A stretch of 64,000 nucleotides of DNA from Lagopus muta (Eukaryota > Chordata > Aves > Galliformes > Phasianidae): assembly GCF_023343835.1 (NCBI RefSeq), contig NC_064433.1, positions 52,480,871-52,544,870 of the forward strand, in the 5' to 3' direction. The stretch's first letter is position 1. Each line of letters starts with the position of its first letter. The translations under genes and the position numbers were made by a program. The notes beneath the pieces were generated by a model that searched no databases, was not told the origin of the DNA, and saw only the letters and a list, made by a program, of their open reading frames with translations. Below are positions 15,351 through 24,810 of this stretch, piece after piece.

Positions 15351-17430
15351 GCCTTTGTTTTCCAGACATAGTTTAATACAAATCCATTTCTTACAGTATT
15401 TCCTACTGTATTCTTGTATACTCTTTATACCTTCTAGGTATTAAAAAACAAAAAAACAGAAAAACAAACAATCACCATCCTGATGGTTTCTGGATGTAGG
15501 TTGCTGCTGCCATTGTCTCACTCAAGTAGCACTTCATACTGGGTACTTTATCACTGTGCCTAACACTCCAAGCCCCCAGTTCCCAGACTGTGGGAGCCTG
15601 CTGTAGTACATGCTCAACAGCATTTGCTGCATTTATGTCTGCGCTCATACTTTTATGTCAGGCAATCGTTAAACTGCTACTTCATCTCTTGCAATTGAGA
15701 AAAAGTGACCTTCCTAGATGTGGTCTTCTTAACTCATGCATCAGCTATGGGAAGTCTGCCCAGAGACCATCCTTTAGGCTTCCTATTCAGGGAAGAAACT
15801 CTGAAATGGTGAGTGTGCTCTTAGAGCCCCCTTACTGGTAGTCTAAACTCAAGCCCATACGGATGAAACCTTGTGCTCCTTTCACAGTATTTTCAGGAGA
15901 TGCCTTTAGCTGTTTAAACTCTTCTAATCATTCTTTGTCCAGCTGCTGTCTGAAAATGCCTGCTCCACAAGATGCTGTGGTGGCTGAGTTGCTCTCTCCT
16001 AGGCCTCACTCTATACAACCACCTGCTGCCCAGATGAAATTTCTGATACCCAGCGTTCCATGTACACCATTAGCAGTTTTGTGGCATATATGAGGTGATG
16101 GAATGGACCTAAACTGTACCATTTTGCATAAAAGGTTCAAATACAAAACATGTTCTTTAAGACAGTGACCTCAAAACACAACGTTTAACAGTCTCAAAGC
16201 CATCTCCGAAAATGTTGACTGCTCTTACCACAGAGTAATGCAGTCATTGCACAGGGATTGCTGCTGTTTTTCCTGTTCTTTCAACACGAGCTCCCACATC
16301 ACGTACAGAGACAACTTGGCACTCTCACCAAACTCACTTAACTAAAAATTGAGCCAGCTGCTAACTGAATGATCTTCTCAGACAGGGTACTATAAACAAC
16401 ATTTAATATCCTTATGCTTTATGGGCTTGTTAACGTAAATGGAGCTTTTGAAGCTTTGATAGCACTGAAAAATGCAAAGCAATAGAGCATGCAGCGTATA
16501 AACAGAGGTGAATGCCTTGTGCCAACACACTGCGTGGCTCAGCTTTGATCCGTCCAGCAAACCCATTGGGATAAGGAGCTTCTGCAGGGCATCAATGCTC
16601 CCATGACACGGGGAGCAGCCTGGGTGATGTTGAAGGCCAGATTTATCTATGCGTTCAGGGGACTCAGGGTGAAATGGCAGAAGGGGAGCCCAGTGATATT
16701 TTCTGGCAAGACACAGCATGGTCTGCTGGTGGTCCTAACACAGTGGCAAGAGGAGGGCTGCACTGGTGCTGGAATGAAAAGGAAACCCAGGACTGAAGTC
16801 ATCTGGGCTTATTTCTCAGTTCCTCCTGATGGCAGGTGGGCTGAGCACAGCCTGCTCGTGCTGGTTCAGCGCTGTGATATGGAATGCATACGCAGATGCT
16901 CAGCAGAGATGGGTAAGAAGAACGAGGAACAGTGGTGGGTAGATAGGGTGGTGTGTCTGAGTTTCAGGCAGACACACCATCATGCAAATGCTGTGGTCTC
17001 AGCTATTTTTGCACACATAGTAGTGGTGAAATTGCATTGCTGTTTCTTTGTAGATATTTTTATGTCATTTGGAGAAGCTTCCATTACAACCATCAGAGCC
17101 TGCCTAGTCTACAGCTCTGTGGTTCCTCTTTCCAAAGAGTGTATTGCTGTGCTCAGTTGGACATCCATGCTACAGGCATTGCATCTATTCCCTTACCCCC
17201 ACTCACACAGCGAGCACTTACTTTTTTCCCCATGACGTCCAGCTCAATGTCTCCAATTTTTCAGCAACACTCCTGACTCCTGGCATGGGAAACATAGGTG
17301 AAGGAGGAAGAAGAGCAGTACTGTAGAGAAATTCCTCATTTAGGAGAAACACCTCATTTGCTTGGCCTCTGTCCATGCTCTGGGCTCTTTGTCACAGCTC
17401 TCATGATGGTGCTGAGCTCTTCATACTTAC
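15351..17430. other. Intergenic, contains an unexplained 210-codon open frame
   Basis: No recognised gene. The frame 16603-17235 (+) is open for 210 codons, begins M-T-R-G-A-A and shows no domain I recognise. A frame this long is only marginally unexpected by chance in a window of this size, so it is not called a gene. Confidence 0.3.
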
Positions 17431-17802
17431 CCTTTCTCTTTTCCTCCTCCAGGGTGATATAGTCCTGTCCCAGCACACCCCACCTCTCATTTCTGCCTCG
17501 TAGCAGAGAGAACAGTTGCCACACACCACGGCCAAGCTTGTGAGGGATGCCCAGAATGAGCATAGCCTCAATGAAGGAAACTGAGTCCTCGCTAAACTCA
17601 TGGTACCCTAGGCCAAAAGACCGAAGACATCCTATAAATATGCAATGGGAACGAGGAAAGCACTTTTAGTATTGGAAAACACACACACCTTCTGATATGG
17701 GGCCAATGAGGCATCATGCCTTCTCCAGCCCTACTTACTCTTCCCTGTATGTGCTGGTCCACAAAGCTCCATGCTCTGCTTGCTCTCACTGTCATTTCTG
17801 CC
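17431..17802 (-). other. Candidate unannotated two-exon coding segment, minus strand
   Basis: Seen: on the minus strand a segment from 17607 (or 17631) to 17431 is bounded by an acceptor (GGTCTTTTGGCCTAG, or TATTTATAG further out) and a strong donor (GTAAGTATG). It reads 58 uninterrupted codons beginning Y-H-E-F-S-E-D, with L-G-I-P-H-K-L-G-R-G-V-W in the middle and L-E-E-E-K-R-K at the end. A second segment, 17802-17739, has acceptor TCTTGCAG and donor GTAAGTAGG, and its open frame leaves one base, which joins in phase. Inferred: this could be part of a gene, retained or decayed. I do not recognise the protein, and no further exons or promoter were located. It could also be chance or an old pseudogene. 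Confidence 0.25.
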
Positions 17803-18689
17803 CTGCAAGACCTCACAGCCTTTTTACATCTCCTCAGGTTCTACCCACAAATGTTTTCTTTAAGTTCTTCTTTTTTTTTTCTTCCCTCCAGGAATTAATC
17901 CTCCCCAAAGGTGTCACATCTAATTTACTCTTATTTCCCCGGTTTTAGCCATGCAGTTAATTTGATATCAAACTGTGTGCCACACTTCAAAACCACTTTT
18001 TCTCCTCCCTCCCTCTACCGTCCTTCCTCTTCCTCTTGTGTGCAGACACCACAGCACGCATGCCCGTGTTTGTACATCTGCCTCATTTCATTTATACGTT
18101 GCATAGTTTATCATCCATTTTATTCATTAAGCACCAGTGAGCTTTAACACCACTGAGTGTGTGGAAGTACAGATCATCTCTGCATGAGCGTTGCTCTGGG
18201 ATAAATGCTCTGTAGCTGAGTCTGGGACATCTTCAGTGCTTCTTAAATTTAAAGAGCTACATCTAGAAAGCAGCATAGTACAGTGTAACGTAAAGGAAAC
18301 CCATAAAAAGGCCTGAAAATTGCATTTATCTGGAACTACTTGTTTTCTTTGTGATCTTGGTGCAGATGGAAGAGGCTGGTTAGAATTAAATGCCAGTGGT
18401 GAACAGCTCAGGAGCACAAAGATCTGATCCAGAATTGTACAGCATCAAGATTAAGCAAGATATTTTTCCTAATATCTAATATCTAATACTAATACATCTT
18501 TTCACTTCTGACATCTACAAAATCATAATCAATACAAACTGAGGTCTGCACTAACATAGATTTAACTCTTGATGCTCCTCCAAATGCAGGCTCTAACCAA
18601 AATGACAAGGTAGGTCCCGTAACAGAGGCTTCAAAGCCAGATGAAAGCACAGTGAAAGGGGTGAGAGGAAATTTAGAGTGAAATATCTT
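17803..18689. other. Intergenic, no gene recognised
   Basis: Pyrimidine-rich stretch (about 17860-17890) and unique-looking sequence. No supportable feature seen. Confidence 0.35.
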
Positions 18690-18786
18690 GTGACTGGCAA
18701 CCCTGCCTACAGCAGGGGGTTGGAACTAAATGACATTTAAGGTCCTTTCCTTTTCCTAATCATTCTGTAATTCTATGATTCTATGA
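18690..18786 (+). repeat. CR1 LINE 3'-terminal fragment
   Basis: GGCAACCCTGCCTACAGCAG, GGGGTTGGAACTAAATGAC, ending CTGTAATTCTATGATTCTATGA: only the last ~95 bp of a CR1. Confidence 0.85.
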
Positions 18787-20139
18787 GCTTGTTGGTTGCT
18801 ACCTGCATCTGTAACCCACAGTTCTGGGAGTACCGACACTATCAGCCTATAGTATCTACAGACAGTGATGACAGTGAACCAGGATCTTCAACCACCCAGA
18901 TTCACAGATGGATGTATTGACCTTGGCAAAGCTCCTTGTTTACATAAATACAGCAAGTTATGACTTGGAGGTGGCTAAAAGTAGGAGCGTCACCTGTCTT
19001 CTGTGTCTGTTCCAGGGGCTGGGCTATGGGTAGCCTAGGATTTCCAGCTTTTATGCATGAAGCTTCTGAGCCTTTCAGGAAAATGGTTCTTTTGTAAGCT
19101 AAGACAAATAAAAGGAAACCAATTAAACTTAGCTTTTCTTGTGTTTTTCCTTTGAAGTGCATCCAGTAAACCCAGCCTGGGCACATACCTGTATTTTCTG
19201 TTCCTGAACTGTATTTTTGTTGTTATTCACTTATTTTTCAACTCAATTTGCAAACTAAGGAAAGATTTTTCTTGTTTTTTGTTTTTTGTTTTTTTTTTTT
19301 TCTTTTTGAGGCTGTACCACATTGCCAAATGAGGCTCTGAGCCTTTACTCTCACCTCAGCACCAGCATGGTAGAGGCAAGCATGCACCATTCATGTGCTC
19401 TGAGTAGATGTTGTGGTGTTGACTGTACCCTGTACACGTTGCACAGTTAAGTTGTGAAAAGCCAGTTCTGGCCACAAAGGTGATAGCCAAGCAGAGGTGG
19501 GCCACCAGCTAGCTTTCTCACAGGGCTTTATCCAGCAAGAACAGCTCTTTTGATCTCAGTGAGAGATTTATTTTGTAAAGCCCTTTCGGAAGACCCCAGT
19601 GGAGCTGAGTACCTTGTTTCTTCTCCCAGCTTCCCAGCCTCTAGCACAGCACAACAGATGACCATGTTGTTCTCTGTTCACTTTCCAGGGTCTTGGCTCA
19701 GGGTAGCTGCCATGATTCACTGGAAGAAGTATGGTTGTTTTTGTGTGTTTTTCTGAGTTAAATGAATTTTAGTTATAATGTTTTCAGCCAGCTCTGGAGC
19801 ATCATCTGTGTGGTGTCACCTTGCCAAACTGCTGTAAATTGCAAACAAATGCTCTTGGATTATTTCTCTAGTATCCTAGCCTGACTCCTCTCCATCTTTG
19901 ATCCTCCACTGACTGTGGAGATCCACTGAGGTAATGCAGAGAGACATCCAACTTTAGAAATGCCTTCAGTCTGGTTTGTTTTTCCAGCATGGCTGGTTTG
20001 CCCAGCAAAGAGAAGCTATCCATCACTCTGCCAACAGATGTACTCACAGTGAGATAAAGAAAAATGTGAAAAAATCATGTGGGAAATACATGAGTGAGCA
20101 TTTATAACTTTTGCCAGCAAGCACGCCTCTGGGTTGTCA
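18787..20139. other. Intergenic, no gene recognised
   Basis: Contains a T-rich low-complexity run (about 19270-19305). No exons or RNA genes recognised. Confidence 0.4.
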
Positions 20140-20290
20140 GAGAATGCTGGTGGTGGAGTCATCATCCCTGGAGGTGTTGCAGAACTGTGTGGATGTGGCA
20201 CTGAGGACATGGTTAGTGGGTATGATGGGAATGGGCTGGCAGTTGGACTACATGATCCTAGTGGTCATTCCAAATTTTAATTATTCTATC
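20140..20290 (+). repeat. CR1 LINE 3'-end fragment
   Basis: GGTGGTGGAGTCATCATCCC, GTGGATGTGGCACTGAGGAC and the end TTTAATTATTCTAT match CR1. It resembles the 3' part of the copies at 8170 and 10980. Confidence 0.8.
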
Positions 20291-23200
20291 TGGCCAACTG
20301 CAGCAGAGCTCTCCTCTTGGTACCATTTCAAACATTTTGCATCCTTTTTTGCTTCTTTCTGAGTACACTGGCATTATAAAGGTTTTCAAAAATTCTTTGC
20401 TTTTGTGTGGCTATTCCCTGTTCATTTATTCCAGTGAGATGAATTGGCCCTGATTGCTTTGCTGCCTGAACACGGTTTCTTCATAGTGCCTTCTGGTTTC
20501 CCTTGGCTGCTTTACTGACACTGATAATATAACATGAAAGAAGACTAGATGGGCTTTCACAAAGAAATCAGCTAAATAGCTATTAGAGGATTAAAAGCAA
20601 TCCCATGGCCAGGATTACACATCTTTAAAATGCTGATAATATCAGGAGCAAATGGATTTGTAATTTAATGGTAGAAGACAGAAGACGACAGATGTGCACT
20701 TTTTCACATTTGATAGAAAGATTAAAGTCTGCATTTGGTGTGCAGGAGTTTGATAAAGCTGTAGCACGGTTGCTTAGGGATATTAGTGCTGACTTTCTTG
20801 TAAATGGTGATTGTGCCACATGGAGAGAATTCTTCCAATCACCATTTTTATTAAAACTTTAATTCTCAGGGTGACAAGTTGGATCATTGTCTGCCTTCAA
20901 AGTCTGATAATGATAAACTTTAGAAGCTTTGAAGAAAAACTTTGCACAGAAACAGATTAAGAAAGCTTTTGAAATGTAGCATTCACTTGAAACTTTTGCT
21001 GACACAAATAAGAAGCACTGACCCACCCTTGGGAGATCTTTAGCTGACTTCTACTTCCTTGTGCTGAAAGCGTGTGAGAGGTTTGTATGCCTGCAGGAAC
21101 TGTGAGAGATAAAGCATCCAGCTTTCCTGGGAGCTCAATCCATCACATATTTTTTGCACAGAAATAATTTGGTTTTCATCCAGAAATTCACTTTCCTTTA
21201 AAATTAAATGGACTCTAGCTTTTGCACCTTCCGAACTGAGGTTGGATCAAGAGGTACTTTAAGGACATCTCCAGAGCTGTTAAAAGGAGTGAAACGTACA
21301 CTCCAAAATACACATATGTGCATGTTTTTATTAATATGTAGGCTTTTTCATCCATCTCCTTGACTCGAGGTCCAGAGGTATTTCCAGAATGTTATTTCAG
21401 AAATACAGACATGGTTCTGAACAGAACATTAAGGACACACAAGAAATAAACCAGCCCCATCTAGATGTGCAGCTGATCAGCCTGCAACTCACATGGGAAG
21501 GGTCACCCTACAGCAGTGCAGATCAAGTGCAGGCCCAGAACCACAGAGGGGAGATGCTCTCTTGTGATGAGCCTCTCCTAGAGGCACATCCCAAGTGAGA
21601 TGAAGCTGGCAAGGGGCAGATCCATGGCTCAGTCTGTCCAGCTGATCACTGTACCCGCTCTCCAGCATTTGAAACCACAGGATTACAACTCTTGGACGTG
21701 CTGCTGCAGGACTCAAACCTCCATGAGAAGCATCCGACACAAAAATGTATTAGGGGAGTTATCTGATGCCTCCCATCCAGACAGAAACAGGCATTCTGCT
21801 CATTTTGATTTCTAGTGGTTTGGATACTTACTCTCATTAAATGTGTGTTAAGTGCTTTCTGTCTTCAAAGAGCTTTACAAAGCATCTCACAGAATTTGTC
21901 TCAGGCACACTGAATACATGTTTTTCATAGATAAGAGAGATTTGATCTCTGCTTTAAGGGAGAAATGCAACCCAGGCTTACTCACAGAGTTACCACCAGT
22001 GCCACTCCATTTCCAAAAACATCTGGAAGCACTGAAGCACAAAGAGTTTGAGTCTATTGTCAGAACCCATACTGATGCATCCAAAAATCAGTGCCTAAGC
22101 TCTAGATCCTTAGCAAGAACTTTTCAGGTAACTGGGATTAAACATTTGGGGTTTGGAAAACAGAAACAAACTAAATTAAAATTGTCAGAAAAGAGACCTG
22201 GCTACCACTTAAAGAATAAAGGACAAAGCTCGTGACTGCCATTGACATCTTTGAATGAATGATCTGTCAGAAGCCACTTGGACAACATATTTAGGCTTTT
22301 TTTTTCATATCTGAGTTGAGTGCAATTTGCTTAAGTGTCTGCCTTTCAATATTATTGAGAAACATGTATGTGACTTAAGAAGAAATAATTGGGTTTAGAG
22401 CTGTAGCAATAGCTCAACCCAAGTACTTCCACTGCAAGTACTTGAAAGCAGGCATTCAGTAGCTAAAAGTGTACAGAGGTCCATAGCAGCGTGCTAGAAA
22501 TCAGCACAGTAACTTTATATCTAATAAATCTTGCTAGATACCAACACTATAAACCTACTAACCATCCAGATGTAAAAATCTAGGTTAAAAATTTATTTCA
22601 TAGGTAGCATTTTGTGTGCATTTCCTACACATTTCCCATTTATTATCCACTGGAAAAAAACTAAAACAAAACCCACAGCCTGGATGTATTGCATTTTTTA
22701 TTTAAATGAAATTTATGGACACATCTGAGGTATTTAATCAGTATGCATTCTCATTTACACACAAGTATTTTTTCAGGTGTTCAGTCAGCGCACTGCGAAG
22801 GAAAGACAAAATGATACAAAACCATTTCGCCAAAGTGAGGCCAAAAAAGCAGAAGTTTGGAAGGTCTTTGTGCCAGACTTATGAGTGAGAAGTTTACCTT
22901 GTATTCAGAATGGGATTCAAGCTCATAGCTAAATGTTAATTAAATCTGGCCGTGGAGAGAGGAAGATTTTTGAGCAATTTGGGGTAACATTCTCATTTTA
23001 AGCAGATATTGTCCAAAGGAAAGCTATTTCATATACTTTGAGATATCCATTTGAGAAGGTGTATTCTTTGACAAAGCAATGCAATATTCTGATCAAAAGG
23101 AGAAACACCTACACCTTCACACAGATGTAAGTTACCCCTTTTGTACATACCACTACATAACCGCTACAGGAACCTATTTCTAAGTTCTCACTGATGAAAA

Positions 23201-24006
23201 ATACTCAGGCTTACTTTGCGTACAAACTCAATTTTGAGTAAAGAAAGAAATAGGCCGGCAACATTTTTTTCAGTATCAGAAGTAAAGCTGTGCCTTTTTA
23301 GGTGCAGTTTTACAAATCTCTGCTTACCACTTTCTAGAACACTTTAGAGTGAAACTGCCACACTTACTTCTCCTGAAAATCATCCCTCCCATGATCACCA
23401 AACAGCCGGAATCCAATGCATGAGTTGCTACTTTCGCTTTAGAAGATGCCATTAAAAAAAAAAAATCAGTCACAAGTTTGTAAAAATACTGTCCTTTCAG
23501 AAACAGGAGCATTTCTGGGAGTGTTCTAACAATTTTAGGGAAGGATGTGTTATCTAAATCTTACCTTTCCCAGTCGAAATGTTTGTAACCCAGGATATTC
23601 CAAGTTAGCAAGCAGGAAAATAAAACTTAGAGGAAGTGGGAGAAAGGGAAGGAGGATTTCCTGAAATGGGTTTATCTGGTTTTGTTCTCTTCTTGAGTGA
23701 AAAGCAAATGAAAATAGAACAAAAGCTGAATGAGAAGTAGAATGCAAAGAGTTGCTTCGGTTTTAACAATCCGAAGTTTAGTAACACATTTGGAACAACA
23801 GAAGCAAGGTCTGTGTGCTTACAGATCATCTTTAAGTTCTGTGCAGACAACACAGTTGTCCTTTGAAAGAATGAAAATACCTTTATCTTTTCTCCTAGCT
23901 GTTTTCCTTTTTCCTGGTATTCATCTTAATCCGCAGAAAAATCCCAGGGGATTTAGTTCTGGCTTTCAGAAGGTCTTGAAGGCTTCTTTCTCCAGGGGGC
24001 CAATTC
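20291..24006. other. Intergenic region downstream of ASCL4, possible conserved non-coding DNA
   Basis: Low-repeat stretch 3' of ASCL4. About 20600-20990 looks like a conserved non-coding element by composition, and 21835-22115 looks like an ancient MIR SINE; both are treated elsewhere. No protein gene recognised. Confidence 0.35.
21835..22115 (-). repeat. Ancient MIR-like SINE, degraded
   Basis: Read on the + strand the order is TTAAGTGCTTTCTGTCTTC..GCTTTACAAAGCATCTCAC, then GCACTGAAGCACAAAGAG, then CAGAACCCATACTGATGC and GTGCCTAAGCTC. This matches the reverse complement of the MIR layout (3' end, the CTGAGGCACAGAGAGG core, then the GAACCC region toward the tRNA-like head). Divergence is high and an extra segment separates the blocks. 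A 127-codon open frame spanning it is judged incidental. Confidence 0.4.
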
Positions 24007-24573
24007 CTAGCTACCCACCTCCTCGAATTCACTGTAGGGGGATGAGGCTGAGGAGGCTTTCGATTCTCCATCACTGTTGCACTCCCGCAGAGGACCGGGG
24101 CTGGGATCATCCAGGAGCTCCTTGGTGGCGAGCGTTTCCTTACTGCTAGACCCCAGGGGATAGCAGTCCAGCAAGCTCTGCAAGTGCTTGATGTAGCTTA
24201 TGGCTGCTCTCAGGGTCTCCACTTTGCTGAGGCGCTTGTCAGCAAATTCCTTGGGCAGGTGCTCTCTCAGGCGTGTGTAGCCTTCGTTCACGCAGCGCAC
24301 CCGCTGTCTTTCTCTCTCATTCCTCTTCCGAATGAAGGCAGGCTCAAAGGAATAGTCATAGACGCCCACGTAGCCAGGGAATGGGACGTAGGAGATGCGA
24401 CCTGCATGCCCACCATAGGCTCGCTCCCAGTACGACGGGTCTAGGTGGATGGGAACCCCAAAGGGTTCTCTTAGGGGAACCCCGTGGGGACGGATGTGGC
24501 TGTTAGCCAGGGGCATTGCTCCTGAAAATGCAATCCTGTTCAACAGTCCATCATCATCTTTATTGCTGGCCAT
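24007..24573 (-). CDS. ASCL4: ASCL4, achaete-scute family bHLH transcription factor 4
   Basis: Single uninterrupted coding exon of 188 residues. Achaete-scute proteins bind E-boxes (CANNTG) as heterodimers with E proteins in the nucleus. The bHLH domain spans about residues 82-136: basic region R-K-R-N-E-R-E-R-Q-R-V-R, helix 1 with V-N-E-G-Y-T-R-L-R, and helix 2 with R-L-S-K-V-E-T-L-R-A-A-I. Upstream F-E-P-A-F and the serine-rich end E-C-N-S-D-G-E-S-K-A-S-S, finishing E-E-V-G-S, are ASCL4-specific and set it apart from ASCL1/2/3/5. It is a little longer than mammalian ASCL4 (about 172 residues), mainly in the N-terminal half. The start at 24573 has a good context (A at -3, G at +4). It is head to head with PRDM4 about 6 kb away, as in mammals. 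Confidence 0.96.
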   Translation of the reverse strand: MASNKDDDGLLNRIAFSGAMPLANSHIRPHGVPLREPFGVPIHLDPSYWERAYGGHAGRISYVPFPGYVGVYDYSFEPAFIRKRNERERQRVRCVNEGYTRLREHLPKEFADKRLSKVETLRAAISYIKHLQSLLDCYPLGSSSKETLATKELLDDPSPGPLRECNSDGESKASSASSPYSEFEEVGS

Positions 24574-24778
24574 GCTTTGTCTTTTCCCACCAGTGCGAAA
24601 TCAGCTCCTGAATTTGGCTTCCAAATCGTGTATCAATCCAGGCAAGAAGGAAACATTTGTACAGGTACTCTGCCCCAGGGGTGGCAATTTTCTCCTGCAG
24701 AATGTAGAGACTCAGATCGCAAAGCACTGCTGATGACTCAGGAGGTCCACTGGTGCCTGGAAATCAGCTCTAAGCTGA

Positions 24779-24810
24779 TTTTATAGATGCAGGATGCCAG
24801 CTAATTTATA
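24779..24810 (-). promoter_or_regulatory. ASCL4: Candidate ASCL4 core promoter with two TATA-like boxes
   Basis: On the minus strand TATAAAA occupies 24785-24779 and TATAAAT occupies 24810-24804, about 206 and 231 bp upstream of the ASCL4 ATG. The proximal box would predict initiation near 24750 and a 5' leader of about 175 nt. There is no CpG island here, consistent with a tightly tissue-restricted TATA promoter. The assignment is by position only. Confidence 0.4.

Noticed and set aside
21852-22235. 127-codon plus frame
   Set aside because: It spans the MIR-like relic; no family resemblance and no splice logic.
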